Assembly (NCBI GenBank): GCA_024707365.1
Contig: JANPZV010000008.1
Location: 410,667 to 474,666, forward strand
DNA length: 64,000 bases
Direction: 5' to 3'
Origin: Terricaulis sp.
GTDB lineage: Bacteria > Pseudomonadota > Alphaproteobacteria > Caulobacterales > Aquidulcibacteraceae
The first letter of the stretch is position 1. Every line of letters starts with the position of its first letter. The notes beneath the pieces were generated by a model. The model worked only from the letters and a program-made list of their open reading frames with translations, had not been told where the DNA came from and ran no database searches. Positions 54,785-63,985 of this stretch are shown here, one piece after another. The translations under genes and the position numbers were made by a program.

Positions 54785-55571
54785 ACCCGCGTCTCCGCCA
54801 CACATCGTAAAGCATCACCGCGGTGGCGACGGCGAGGTTCAAACTATCGGCCCGCCCGCGCATCGGCAGCTTCACCAGCATATCGCAGGCCGCTTCCATC
54901 TCGGCATTGAGCCCCGATTGCTCATTGCCCATGAACACGATCACGCGTTCGGGCAAGGCTGCATCAACGCTCATCTCCGCGCCTTTAAGCGATGCGCCGA
55001 TCATGGCCGCGCCGCGCGCGTTCCGATAGCGGACAAGCTCGTCCAAGGACGCGCGCGCGAGCTTCATGGCGAAGATCGAGCCCATGGTGGCGCGCACCGC
55101 CTCCACCGAAAACGGATCGCAGGTTTCTCCAATCAGCACCACCCCGCCCACGCCGGTGGAATCGGCGGTGCGGACGATGGTGCCGAGATTGCCAGGGTCG
55201 CGCACGCCATCGAGGGCGACAATGGTGGCGCCTTCCAGGCTTTCGAGCGGGGCCAAGCGCTGCCGGTAGGCGCCAATCACCGTCTGCGGATTATCCCGTT
55301 TCGCGATTTGCGCGAGAATGCTCTCGCTCGTCTCGATCAGCCGCACGCCGCGCCCATCGGCCTGATCCAGAAGCTGCCGCACCGGCGCCCGCTCCAGCGC
55401 CGCGGGGAAAAACAGCAGAATATCGGGCCAAGCCCCTAAATCGGCGGCTTCCAACGCCAGCCGCGCGCCTTCAGCCAGGAACAACCCGGTTTCGCTCCGC
55501 CCTTTTTTGGCGTGCAGCGCTTTCAGCATTTTAATGAGCGGGTTGGCCGCGCTGGTAATCTGATGGGCCAT
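54765..55571 (-). CDS. TrmH/SpoU-family RNA methyltransferase
   Basis: A 268-residue SPOUT methyltransferase: an N-terminal substrate-binding domain (ITSAANPLIKMLKALHAKKG) and the SpoU knot: NLGTIVRTADSTGVGGVVLI (motif 1), VIVFMGNEQSGLNAEMEAAC (motif 2), KLPMRGRADSLNLAVATAVM (motif 3 with Asn of NLAVA). It methylates ribose 2'-O of tRNA or 23S rRNA. ATG at 55571 was chosen by homologue-like beginning. It is divergent from the envelope module at 55677. Confidence 0.88.
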   Translation of the reverse strand: MAHQITSAANPLIKMLKALHAKKGRSETGLFLAEGARLALEAADLGAWPDILLFFPAALERAPVRQLLDQADGRGVRLIETSESILAQIAKRDNPQTVIGAYRQRLAPLESLEGATIVALDGVRDPGNLGTIVRTADSTGVGGVVLIGETCDPFSVEAVRATMGSIFAMKLARASLDELVRYRNARGAAMIGASLKGAEMSVDAALPERVIVFMGNEQSGLNAEMEAACDMLVKLPMRGRADSLNLAVATAVMLYDVWRRRGYDGARA

Positions 55572-55627
55572 CGCCGCGCTTTCTTCGCCCGCCGGGGTTT
55601 TCTGGTTTTCGCTTATTTCGCCCCGCG

Positions 55628-55643
55628 TTAGAAGGGCGTTAAG
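55628..55643. promoter_or_regulatory. CtrA-like site upstream of the envelope module
   Basis: TTAG-N7-TTAAG, two mismatches from the CtrA consensus TTAA-N7-TTAAC, lies 34-49 bases upstream of the small membrane protein ATG and 57 bases from the divergent RNA methyltransferase start. The spacing is exact. With two mismatches a chance match is possible. Confidence 0.3.
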
Positions 55644-55676
55644 CGGATTGAATTTGTTGCGCCCGCGGCGGGAAAG

Positions 55677-55859
55677 ATGATCAGCCTGTTCTTCTCTCAG
55701 TTGATCCTGTTCGCGGCTGCCGCCCTCATTGGCTTTGCGCTGGGCTGGCGGCTGTACCTGCTTTCGATCGCCGCCCGTCGGCAGGCCGATGAGCGTGAAC
55801 TTGAAAAGCTCCGGGGCGATCTGGCGGAGGCGCAAGTGCGCCGTGCGCGCCTCTCATGA
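55677..55859 (+). CDS. Small membrane protein with coiled-coil tail
   Basis: A 60-residue protein with an N-terminal membrane helix (SLFFSQLILFAAAALIGFAL) and a charged helical C-terminus (ARRQADERELEKLRGDLAEA). GGGAAAG precedes the ATG. It overlaps the OmpA-like gene by 4 nt (ATGA), so it is real despite its size. It probably belongs to the same envelope complex as the following two products. Confidence 0.7.
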   Translation: MISLFFSQLILFAAAALIGFALGWRLYLLSIAARRQADERELEKLRGDLAEAQVRRARLS

Positions 55860-56974
55860 GCCTGCATGAAGAGCCTGCGCGCCGCCCGATTGCGTTCTGG
55901 ATCGGCATCGCCGGCGTTATGGTTTGCGCCATCGCCGGCATGGTGGGCGCCCATGACGGCTCGGTTTGGCGTTTGCCCGCCGTGCTTGAGGGCCGGGTTG
56001 AGCAGGCGCTGAGCGCGGGCGGCCAAGGCGGGCTTGAGGTGCGCATGGATGGCCAGCGCGCGCTGCTGCGCGGCGTTGTCGCCGATGAGGCGGCGATTGA
56101 AACGGCGCGGCGCGTGGCGCTGAGCGCCGCCGGCGCTGGCGGCGCTTGGGCGGGCGGGGTCACCGGCGTTGATATTTCGGAGGTCGAAATTGGCCGTGTG
56201 GACCAGCCCTTCATCTGGAATATCCGCCGCCAGGACGACACCATCGTGCTCGATGGCGCCGTGCCCAGCGAGGCCACCCAGCGCATGCTGATGCGCAATG
56301 CGGCGGCGGCGTTTCCCAATGCGCACGTGGTGGACGGGATGCGGATCGCCGGCGGGGCGGCTTCGCCGCGTTTTGCCGACATGGCGCGTGAGGCGATTGC
56401 GCGCGTGGCGGCGCTCACTACGGGCGAAGCGCGCATCGTCAACGAGCAGATCGTGTTTATCGGTGATGGCTCAAGCGCTGCGGTCGCGGCGCTGCAATCG
56501 GCCTTCGCCGAGCCGCCCGCGCCATTCCGCGCGCGCTTTGACGTCACCACCGATGGCATTGATCTGCGCCATCCCGAATTGCAGGGGCTCAACCTGCAGC
56601 GCGGTGACGCCGATACCTGCTCTGCCGCGTTCGACCGGCTGATGGATCGCAATGTCATCAATTTCGCGACAGGATCGGCGGCGATCGATCCATCCAGCCG
56701 CGCGGTGCTGGATGCGTTGGCTTCGGTGGCGCTGCGCTGTGACCGCTTTGCGATCGAGGTTGCCGGCCACACCGATAGCCAGGGCTTGCGCGAGATGAAC
56801 ATGGAGCTCTCAAGTCGCCGTGCCGAAGCGGTGGCTTCGTATTTGGCGAGTCAAGGCGTGGCGCGCGCGCGCCTTACCGCGCGCGGCTATGGGCCCGATC
56901 GCCCGCGCGCGAGCAACGCCACGCCCGAAGGCCAGGCGCAGAACCGCAGGATTGAGTTCAATGTGGCGGGCTGA
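55856..56974 (+). CDS. OmpA-family protein with BON-like domains
   Basis: A 372-residue protein: a cytoplasmic start, one membrane helix (residues about 13-32, FWIGIAGVMVCAIAGMVG), two BON-like domains (GGLEVRMDGQRALLRGVVAD; NIRRQDDTIVLDGAVPSEAT) and a C-terminal OmpA peptidoglycan-binding domain (VINFATGSAAIDPSSRAVLD, GHTDSQGLREMNMELSSRRA, GYGPDRPRASNATPEGQAQN, with diaminopimelate-binding Asp and Arg in HTDS and NRRIE). This is the plan of envelope linkers such as mycobacterial ArfA. It lies 15 bases before the HHH-protein gene. Confidence 0.87.
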   Translation: MSLHEEPARRPIAFWIGIAGVMVCAIAGMVGAHDGSVWRLPAVLEGRVEQALSAGGQGGLEVRMDGQRALLRGVVADEAAIETARRVALSAAGAGGAWAGGVTGVDISEVEIGRVDQPFIWNIRRQDDTIVLDGAVPSEATQRMLMRNAAAAFPNAHVVDGMRIAGGAASPRFADMAREAIARVAALTTGEARIVNEQIVFIGDGSSAAVAALQSAFAEPPAPFRARFDVTTDGIDLRHPELQGLNLQRGDADTCSAAFDRLMDRNVINFATGSAAIDPSSRAVLDALASVALRCDRFAIEVAGHTDSQGLREMNMELSSRRAEAVASYLASQGVARARLTARGYGPDRPRASNATPEGQAQNRRIEFNVAG

Positions 56975-56989
56975 CCGAGGACAAACGCC

Positions 56990-58324
56990 ATGATCCATCT
57001 GATCGCGCAATTGGCGCCATTTCTTCTGCTCGCCGTGGCGTTCGCCATGTTGGCTGGCTGGGCGGTTTCATCGCAGCGCGATGCAGCCAAAGAGGCGGCG
57101 CTCAAGCGTGAGCGCGAGCGGGTGCTGCACGATATCGTGGCGCTCGCCGCTGGTGAAAACGGCGCCGCCAATGATGATGTTGCGGCGGAGCGTGAAAATG
57201 ATGTGGCCCGGCGCATGGGTGAAATCCACATCGCGCGCATCGCTGAATTGGAGCGCCAGCTCAGCGCCGCACGCTCCAATGCAGATAGCGCAGCCGCGCA
57301 GGCGGCGGAATTGCAGCGCATGCTCGAGGCCCGCGAAGCCGCGCCTGAGCCCGCGCACGTCATTGAGCCCGAGCCGGCGCCTGCGCCGCAGCCCAGCGTC
57401 GATGAAGAAGCCATCGCGCTGCAGGCTTGGCGCTTGCGCTATTTTGAGCAGCGTGTGCGCTATCTGGAAGGTGCGGCAATAACGGCGCCTGCGCCGCTTG
57501 CCGCCCCGTTGGCCGAAGCGCCGCCGCAAGCCCCGGTCGAGATTTGGCGCGCGCGCGTGGCGCAGGCGGAGGCCGCGTATTTGGCGGACGCCTTGCGCGC
57601 GGCGCCTGAAAGTGAAGCGTCCTCGCCTGAGCCGTCGGCCGAAGCGGAGGAGATCGCGCCGTTCGCCTCCAATGCGGAGGTGGATGTGCTGCTGCGCTGG
57701 CGCATGCTCTATCTTGAGCGGCGGCTGGGCTATCTCCAGGCCAGCTTGGCCGAGGCGCCTGAGCCCGCGGCCGCGCCGCTTGTGGTCGAAAGCGAAGCCG
57801 GCCCCGATCCAGATCGCTGGAAATGGCGCGCGCGGTATCTGGAAGCGCGCACGCGGCATTTGGAGCAGCGCGTGGCCGATGCAAACGCCGCCGCGTTGCT
57901 TGCCAATGAAGCAGCGTCAGCGGCCCATGACGAGGCGGCGATCGCCCGCGCTGCGGCTGAGGAAGCGGCGCGCGCCGCGCCCGTGCGAAGCGCGCCGGCC
58001 GCCGAGCCCGAACCTGCGCCGCCGCCGCGCCCCAGCGTGCGCAGCAAAAAGCCGCTCATGCTCGCCTCCGCGCGCAATGGCGCGCCAGATGATTTCACGC
58101 TGATCGAAGGGGTGACGCTGCTGCAGCAAACCACGCTCTATTCGATCGGTGTATTTCACTTTGATCAGATCGCCGCCTGGACGCCGGAGAACGTCGCCTG
58201 GGTGGATCAATATCTGCGCTTGCGCGGGCGGATCGAAGAAGAGGAATGGGTTGAGCAGGCGGCCGATCTCGCCCGCGAAGGGCCCGCCGCCGTGCGCCGC
58301 GTGCTTGAGGACGAAGACGCCTAA
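56990..58324 (+). CDS. Membrane-anchored repeat protein with C-terminal helix-hairpin-helix domain
   Basis: A 444-residue protein: TM at 7-26 (QLAPFLLLAVAFAMLAGWAV), a coiled coil at 30-115, then four copies of a W-R-x-x-Y-type 14-mer (residues 147-160, 186-199, 237-250 and 279-292, e.g. WRLRYFEQRVRYLE) separated by Ala/Pro/Glu-rich linkers. The C-terminal domain (367-430, DDFTLIEGVTLLQQTTLYSI, GVFHFDQIAAWTPENVAWVD) is the helix-hairpin-helix-like module found at the end of alphaproteobacterial NuoE and some other proteins. Function unknown; probably a cytoplasmic or membrane scaffold. It overlaps recQ by 4 nt (convergent). Confidence 0.72.
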   Translation: MIHLIAQLAPFLLLAVAFAMLAGWAVSSQRDAAKEAALKRERERVLHDIVALAAGENGAANDDVAAERENDVARRMGEIHIARIAELERQLSAARSNADSAAAQAAELQRMLEAREAAPEPAHVIEPEPAPAPQPSVDEEAIALQAWRLRYFEQRVRYLEGAAITAPAPLAAPLAEAPPQAPVEIWRARVAQAEAAYLADALRAAPESEASSPEPSAEAEEIAPFASNAEVDVLLRWRMLYLERRLGYLQASLAEAPEPAAAPLVVESEAGPDPDRWKWRARYLEARTRHLEQRVADANAAALLANEAASAAHDEAAIARAAAEEAARAAPVRSAPAAEPEPAPPPRPSVRSKKPLMLASARNGAPDDFTLIEGVTLLQQTTLYSIGVFHFDQIAAWTPENVAWVDQYLRLRGRIEEEEWVEQAADLAREGPAAVRRVLEDEDA

Positions 58325-60159
58325 AACCCCGCCAGCAAGATAGCCAACACTTCCGCGCCATAGCGTTTGAGTTTGGCTTCGCCGATGCCCGGCACGCGGG
58401 CAAGGGCGATCAGGTCTTTGGGTTTGGCCCCCACGATGGCGGTGAGCGTTGCGTCATTGAACACCACGTAAGGCGGCACATCCGCCGCGCGCGCGGTGTC
58501 GCGCCGCCAATTGCGCAAGGCCTCAAACAATTGCGCATCGGCGCCGGCGAGGCCCGCTTTGGCGGCGTTGCGCGCGCCGCGCGCGGCGCTGCGTTCCTCT
58601 TTGCTGCGCCGCCCGGTTTTTGCAGGCTCGCGCATGCGCACGGGGCGCGCCTTGCGGAAAATCGCGCGGACCGCGTCCTCATCGCCGATTGCAAGGGTGG
58701 GGCGCTCGCCATCGCCTTCGCTCAGCACGCCTTCAAACAGGAGGTGCTCAATCACGGCGCGCCAATGGCCTTCGGGCTGATCGGCGCCGATGCCGAACGT
58801 GCTGCGCGCCGCATATTGCTGATCGATCCCATCGCCCGCCTTGCCGAGCAAATGAGCGATCACGCGGCCTCGGCCAAAGCGCTGATCCAGCCGCATGACG
58901 GCGGAAATGGCTTTGGCGGCAAGCTCTGCGGCATCAATCGAAACCGGCGGATCGGTGCAGACATCGCACACCCCGCAGGGCTCTACGCCTTCTTCGCCGA
59001 AATAGCGCCGCACGCCGGCGCGGCGGCAGGTCAGCCCGTCAAGGAAGGTGTAAAGCTGGCGGGCTTTCTTGATCTGTATCGATTTCACCAGATCCGTCGC
59101 GTTGGATTGATTGGCGAACATGATCGCCCGGCGCAGATCGTTGGCGCTATAGATACAAAAGCCCTCGGCGTTTTCGCCGTCGCGCCCGCCGCGGCCGACC
59201 TCTTGCCAATAGGCTTCAATGCTCTTTGGTGCGTCCGCGTGAATCACATAGCGCACATTGGGTTTATCGACGCCCATGCCAAACGCGATGGTGGCGGCCA
59301 TCACGATGTCTTCTTCTTCCTGAAAGCGATGCTGGCGCTCGGCGCGGAGGCCGGCATCGATGCCGGCGTGATAGGCAAGGGCTGGAATGCCGGAGCCTTG
59401 CAGCGCTGTGGCGATCTTCTCGACATGATCTCGCGTGGCCGCATAGACAATGCCCGATTTGCCGCGCCGGGCGTGGGCAAGCTCAAGCAGGCGCTCCTGC
59501 GGGCGCGGGCTTTTGCGTTCCGCGCTGAGGATGAGGTTGGGGCGATCGAACGAGGCGATGAAAGCCGGCGCATGTTCAAGCCGCAATTGCGTGCGGATGT
59601 CGGCCTGGGTTTTTAAATCCGCCGTCGCCGTCACCGCCATGCGCGGGGTGTTGGGGAAGCGATCGGCCAGTTGGCCCAGCGCGCGATAATCGGGGCGGAA
59701 ATCATGCCCCCATTGGCTCACGCAATGGGCTTCATCAATGGCGATCAGCGCGATCTGGCATTGCTCCAAAAAATCCAGCATGCCGTGCGCAAACAAGCCT
59801 TCCGGCGATACATAGAGCAGATCGAGCTTGCCCTCGCGCGCGGCGCTAAGCCATTCGCGCCGGGCATCGCGGTCCTGCGTGGAATCCAGCCGCGCCGCCG
59901 CCACGCCGGCCGCGCGCAGGCTTGCCACCTGATCCTGCATCAGCGCGATCAGCGGCGAGACCACAAGCCCAACGCCCTCGCGCAGCATGGCGGGGATCTG
60001 ATAGCAAAAGCTTTTGCCGCCGCCCGTCGGCAGCACGGCCATGCAATCGCGCCCGGCCAGCACCGCGCCGATCACATCAGCTTGCAGCCCACGAAAATCG
60101 GCATGGCCAAATACGCGCTGCAGCAGCGCGCGCGCGGCGGAAAGATCAGGCTCGCTCAC
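58321..60159 (-). CDS. recQ: ATP-dependent DNA helicase RecQ
   Basis: A 612-residue 3'-5' helicase: Walker A VLPTGGGKSFCYQIPA, DEAH-box IAIDEAHCVSQWGHDFRPDY, SAT-like VTATADLKTQADI, motif VI EVGRGGRDGENAEGFCIYSA, zinc cysteines in CRRAGVRRYFGEEGVEPCGV and CDVC, winged-helix and a C-terminal HRDC domain (LFEALRNWRRDTARAADVPP, YVVFNDATLTAIVGAKPKDL). It acts in recombination and replication-fork repair. The reading is complete. Confidence 0.95.
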   Translation of the reverse strand: MSEPDLSAARALLQRVFGHADFRGLQADVIGAVLAGRDCMAVLPTGGGKSFCYQIPAMLREGVGLVVSPLIALMQDQVASLRAAGVAAARLDSTQDRDARREWLSAAREGKLDLLYVSPEGLFAHGMLDFLEQCQIALIAIDEAHCVSQWGHDFRPDYRALGQLADRFPNTPRMAVTATADLKTQADIRTQLRLEHAPAFIASFDRPNLILSAERKSPRPQERLLELAHARRGKSGIVYAATRDHVEKIATALQGSGIPALAYHAGIDAGLRAERQHRFQEEEDIVMAATIAFGMGVDKPNVRYVIHADAPKSIEAYWQEVGRGGRDGENAEGFCIYSANDLRRAIMFANQSNATDLVKSIQIKKARQLYTFLDGLTCRRAGVRRYFGEEGVEPCGVCDVCTDPPVSIDAAELAAKAISAVMRLDQRFGRGRVIAHLLGKAGDGIDQQYAARSTFGIGADQPEGHWRAVIEHLLFEGVLSEGDGERPTLAIGDEDAVRAIFRKARPVRMREPAKTGRRSKEERSAARGARNAAKAGLAGADAQLFEALRNWRRDTARAADVPPYVVFNDATLTAIVGAKPKDLIALARVPGIGEAKLKRYGAEVLAILLAGF

Positions 60160-60192
60160 GCCCGCGTGGCTACACCGCGCAAGCCGACGCGC

Positions 60193-60372
60193 CTAGTGCG
60201 GCTTTTGCGTTTGCGCGGCGTTGATGCGCACTTTTTCTTCCGTGCCGTCGCGGCGGGTGATGAACACGGTGCGATAATCGGGGGAAGCATGGGCTTTTGC
60301 GCCTGTCGCTTCGGCAAGGGCGATTTCACGCTTGGCGCGCGCTTGCAGCGCCTTTTGCTCCGCTTGAGCCAT
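60193..60372 (-). CDS. Small conserved-type hypothetical protein
   Basis: A 59-residue basic protein: MAQAEQKALQARAKREIALA, then EATGAKAHASPDYRTVFITR, RDGTEEKVRINAAQTQKPH. I do not recognise a named domain; it has a helical first half and a beta-like second half. It is supported by a good AAGGAG upstream of the ATG at 60372 and by its position between recQ and the YhhN gene. Confidence 0.6.
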   Translation of the reverse strand: MAQAEQKALQARAKREIALAEATGAKAHASPDYRTVFITRRDGTEEKVRINAAQTQKPH

Positions 60373-60409
60373 GGGAGGTCTCCTTCCTTCTATGAAGGAG
60401 TTTGGCGCT

Positions 60410-61093
60410 CTAAGACGTGCGGTCAACCCGTGAGAGCGCCAGGCCGCCGATACAGAGCGAGGCTTGCGCAGCCCAATAGATCATCCAGCCGGTAAAGCTG
60501 AGGCCGAACGCCAGCGCCGCGTCGCTTTGTGGATGGAACAAGTTGGCGGCGACAAACCCATCGGAGATGAAGAACAAAACACCGCCCAGCATCGCCAGCC
60601 AGCGCGCGCTGGGCAGCGTGAAGCTGATCAGCGCCATCAGCGTCAGCACGCCAGTATAGGCCGCCAGCGGCGCGAACATCGAATTATCCGCCGGCACCAA
60701 AAGCCCTGTCATCACAACAGCCGCCGCAATCAGCGCCAGCGCGGCGAGCGCGCGCGGCGGTTGTTTGAACGCGGCAAAGCCTAAGCCATTGCGCAGAAAC
60801 AGCGTGATGTAAAACAGGTGCCCGATCAGAAACGCGCCCGCGCCCCAAAGGAAGGTCGCATCGCCCAGCGCCAGCAATGCATCGCCCGCCGCGCCGAAGG
60901 CGAGCGCTATCGCCAGCAAGGGCGCGCGATTCAAAAACGCGATCAGCGCCAGTACGGCAATACCCGAGGTTTTCAGCGCGGCGGGGATCGCCCGATCTGC
61001 GCCGCTCTCATACATGCCGGGGCCGAGCACGCCGTATGCAATGGCGAGCAGCGCCGATAGCCCCAGCAAAACCCAGGTGGCGGCGCGCGGCAT
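60410..61093 (-). CDS. Lysoplasmalogenase-like YhhN family membrane protein
   Basis: A 227-residue protein with about eight hydrophobic helices: WVLLGLSALLAIAYGVLG, LKTSGIAVLALIAFLNRAP, LLAIALAFGAAGDALLALG (the conserved GAAGDALL of the YhhN/TMEM86 family), LIGHLFYITLFL, MLGGVLFFISDGFVAANLF (conserved SD), FGLSFTGWMIYWAAQASLC. Relatives in animals hydrolyse lysoplasmalogens; the bacterial substrate is unknown. Its start is 1 base from the mutase stop. Confidence 0.85.
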   Translation of the reverse strand: MPRAATWVLLGLSALLAIAYGVLGPGMYESGADRAIPAALKTSGIAVLALIAFLNRAPLLAIALAFGAAGDALLALGDATFLWGAGAFLIGHLFYITLFLRNGLGFAAFKQPPRALAALALIAAAVVMTGLLVPADNSMFAPLAAYTGVLTLMALISFTLPSARWLAMLGGVLFFISDGFVAANLFHPQSDAALAFGLSFTGWMIYWAAQASLCIGGLALSRVDRTS

Positions 61094-61094
61094 A

Positions 61095-63251
61095 TTATTC
61101 CGCCTTCCGCACCGGCTGGGCATAGCCCAGCTTCATGTTCAGCGCGCTCAGCAGATCTTGCGCGATGTCTGCAATCGCCCCGCCGGGCGGGTACACCGCC
61201 GCTGCGCCCATGTCCTTCAGCGTATCCACGTCCTCGGGCGGGATCACCCCGCCGACGACGATCATGATGTCCCCGCGCCCGCGCGCTTCGAGCGCGGCGC
61301 GCAAGGCTGGCGTCAGCGTCAAATGCCCGGCCGCGAGCGAGGAGACGCCCACAATATGCACGCCGCTGGCGATGGCCTGATCGGCCACCTCATCGGGCGT
61401 GGCGAAGAGAGGCCCGATCTCAACATCAAAGCCCAAATCGCTGAATGCGGAGGCGACAACCTTCTGCCCGCGATCGTGCCCATCCTGGCCCATTTTGGCG
61501 ACGAGGATTTTCGGCCGCTTGCCTTCGGTTTCCTCGAAGGCGATCACGCTTTGGCGCGCGCGTTCGAGTGGGGCGTCATCGCCCGCCTCGCGTGCAAACA
61601 CGCCGGTAACAAGCCGGATCGGCGGCTGGTGGCGCGCAAAGGCGCGCTCCATCGCGGAGGACATTTCGCCCACCGTGGCTTTCGCGCGCGCGGCCTGCAC
61701 GGCGAGTTCCAGCAGGTTAGCGTTGCCGCGCGCGCCGTTTTCCAACGCCGTCAGCGCCGATTGCGCGTCCGCCTCGTTCCGCTCGGCCTTTAGGCGCGAG
61801 AGCTTATCGAGCTGCATGGTGCGCACCTTGGCGTTATCGACCTTGAGCACGGGAATATCTTCCGGCTCATCGAGCTTATATTTGTTCACGCCGACGATGG
61901 TTTGATGGCCGGTGTCGATGCGCGCTTGGGTGCGGGCGGCGGCTTCTTCGATGCGCGCCTTGGGCAAGCCCTGGTCGATCGCTTGGGCCATGCCGCCGAG
62001 TTTTTCGACCTCCTCGATATGCGCCCAGGCCTTGGCGGCGAGATCAGCGGTGAGCCGCTCCACATAGTAAGAGCCGCCCCAAGGGTCGGCGGGGCGCGTC
62101 ACGCCGCCTTCGCTTTGCAGCAGGATCTGCGTGTTGCGGGCGATGCGCGCGGAGAAATCCGTCGGCAGCGCCAGCGCTTCGTCCAGCGAATTGGTGTGCA
62201 GCGATTGGGTGCCGCCATAAGCGGCGGCCATCGCCTCAACACAGGTGCGCACCGCGTTGTTGTAAACATCCTGCGCGGTGAGGGACCAGCCGCTGGTTTG
62301 GCAATGGGTGCGCAGCGCGCGCGATTTATCTTGCTTGGGATTAAATTGCGCCACGAGTTTGGCCCACAAAAGCCGCGCGGCGCGCATCTTGGCGATCTCC
62401 ATGAACGGGTTCATCCCGATCGCCCAGAAGAATGAAAGCCGCGGCGCGAATTTATCGACATCAAGGCCTGCGGCCACGCCCGCGCGCAGATATTCCACGC
62501 CATCAGCCAGCGTGAAGCCAAGCTCCAGATCGGCCGTCGCGCCCGCTTCCTGCATGTGATAGCCGGAAATCGAGATCGAATTGAATTTCGGCATTTCTTG
62601 TGCGGTGTAGGCGAAAATATCCGCGATGATGCGCATCGAGGGCTTGGGCGGATAGATGAACGTATTCCGCACCATGAATTCTTTGAGGATGTCGTTCTGG
62701 ATCGTGCCCGAGAGCTTGGCGTGGCTCACATTCTGCTCTTCGCCCGCGACGATATAGAGCGCCATGATCGGCAGCACCGCGCCGTTCATTGTCATCGACA
62801 CGCTCATCTGATCGAGCGGGATGCCGGAGAAAAGCGTGCGCATGTCATAGATGGAATCGATGGCGACCCCGGCCATGCCGACATCGCCGAGCACGCGCGG
62901 ATGATCTGAATCATAGCCCCGGTGCGTGGCGAGATCGAACGCCACCGAAAGCCCTTTTTGCCCGGCCGCGAGATTGCGCCGGTAAAATGCGTTCGATTCC
63001 TCGGCCGTGGAAAAGCCGGCATATTGCCGGATCGTCCAAGGCTGCTGCACGTACATCGTCGGATACGGCCCGCGCCCGAACGGGGCGAGACCAGGGAAGC
63101 CATCGATGAAATCAAGGCCGGCGCGATCGGCGGCGGTGTAGGCGGTTTTCACCGCGATGCCTTCGGGCGTAAGCCACGGCTCGCCGGCGGCGGGCGGCGC
63201 ATGCGCGATGTCGGTATCGAGCGGAAGCGTGGAAAAGTCAGGCAGGGTCAT
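61095..63251 (-). CDS. scpA: Methylmalonyl-CoA mutase
   Basis: A 718-residue B12 enzyme that interconverts (R)-methylmalonyl-CoA and succinyl-CoA at the end of propionate breakdown. N-terminal substrate TIM barrel: [61 protein letters not shown]-terminal cobalamin domain: base-off motif [19 protein letters not shown] (DxHxxG) and [12 protein letters not shown], then [14 protein letters not shown]. The ATG at 63251 overlaps the stop of the upstream membrane gene (ATGA). It is the single-chain homodimer form; no small subunit is needed. Confidence 0.95.
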   Translation of the reverse strand: MTLPDFSTLPLDTDIAHAPPAAGEPWLTPEGIAVKTAYTAADRAGLDFIDGFPGLAPFGRGPYPTMYVQQPWTIRQYAGFSTAEESNAFYRRNLAAGQKGLSVAFDLATHRGYDSDHPRVLGDVGMAGVAIDSIYDMRTLFSGIPLDQMSVSMTMNGAVLPIMALYIVAGEEQNVSHAKLSGTIQNDILKEFMVRNTFIYPPKPSMRIIADIFAYTAQEMPKFNSISISGYHMQEAGATADLELGFTLADGVEYLRAGVAAGLDVDKFAPRLSFFWAIGMNPFMEIAKMRAARLLWAKLVAQFNPKQDKSRALRTHCQTSGWSLTAQDVYNNAVRTCVEAMAAAYGGTQSLHTNSLDEALALPTDFSARIARNTQILLQSEGGVTRPADPWGGSYYVERLTADLAAKAWAHIEEVEKLGGMAQAIDQGLPKARIEEAAARTQARIDTGHQTIVGVNKYKLDEPEDIPVLKVDNAKVRTMQLDKLSRLKAERNEADAQSALTALENGARGNANLLELAVQAARAKATVGEMSSAMERAFARHQPPIRLVTGVFAREAGDDAPLERARQSVIAFEETEGKRPKILVAKMGQDGHDRGQKVVASAFSDLGFDVEIGPLFATPDEVADQAIASGVHIVGVSSLAAGHLTLTPALRAALEARGRGDIMIVVGGVIPPEDVDTLKDMGAAAVYPPGGAIADIAQDLLSALNMKLGYAQPVRKAE

Positions 63252-63680
63252 CTCGGAATTTCTTTCATCGCGGGCACAAGATGGCGCCAGCGGTTGATGG
63301 CTGCGTCGATGCGGGACTCGATCGAGAGTGGCGGCGTGTGGGGCTCGCGCGTTGGCCGCCGGAACAGAGACGTGAATAAAATGAGCAAAATCACCGCATA
63401 TGCGCCGGCAAAAAAATCCGTTCCAGTATTCGCTCAACCCCTCAGGGAAGGCCCGATCAAAAACGGCAAGTCCCGCAACCAGGATCGCGGCAAAAACCAC
63501 CGCGCCGACGAGCGACTTCAGGTCGTTCCAAATTTCGGACCTATCGCGCGCGCGCGGCGGGGCGTTTCGCCGCCACTCCAGCAGCGCCTGATAGGCCGGG
63601 CCCAACGGGCCGGCCGCGCTGGCGCGCTCAAGCGTTTCGAGTGCGTCGAGAACGTGCGCAGGCGGGCCTCGCTCGATCAC
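63248..63680 (-). CDS. Small membrane protein, one frame break
   Basis: The repaired length is 143 residues. A soluble N-terminal helix ([40 protein letters not shown]), then two membrane helices ([34 protein letters not shown]) and a basic tail. The frame breaks at the A7 run 63410-63416 (one extra base). Removing it restores the stop at 63248-63250, overlapping the mutase start. Unrepaired, it reads into the mutase as a false fusion. The family is not recognised. GTG start at 63680 overlaps the preceding stop. Confidence 0.65.
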
Positions 63681-63985
63681 GCGGCTTCCCCAGGGACGTT
63701 GAACTTGAAATAGCGAAGCAGCGCTTGGATGCGGTCACGGTGATCGAGCGCCGGGTGCAGGCGTTCAAGCAAATACGAGACCGACATCGTCACCAGCGCC
63801 GCCAGAATGATATAGGGCTGTAGCGCTTGTATGAAATGCAGCCCCGCCATGCCCAGCCCGGCGATGCCGCTTGCCGCTTGGCGCGTTGCTTTTGCCGGCG
63901 CAATGATCGCGCCCGCGAAGCCGAGCGCTGCGGCGCTGGTGAGCGCGATTTGCAGAGCATTCAACTTCGCAAGGTCGAAGATCAC
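63677..63985 (-). CDS. Small membrane protein, start near or beyond the window end
   Basis: 102 residues from a GTG at 63985, but the frame remains open to the edge of the window with hydrophobic residues ([10 protein letters not shown]), so the true start is probably further upstream. Three hydrophobic segments ([52 protein letters not shown]), then [19 protein letters not shown]. It forms an operon with the next small membrane gene and the mutase through stop/start overlaps. No family recognised. Confidence 0.6.
   Translation of the reverse strand: MIFDLAKLNALQIALTSAAALGFAGAIIAPAKATRQAASGIAGLGMAGLHFIQALQPYIILAALVTMSVSYLLERLHPALDHRDRIQALLRYFKFNVPGEAA

Noticed and set aside
61095..63680. A methylmalonyl-CoA mutase with an extra N-terminal membrane domain.
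   Set aside because: Removing one base from the A7 run 63410-63416 gives the upstream membrane protein its own stop, which overlaps the normal mutase ATG.
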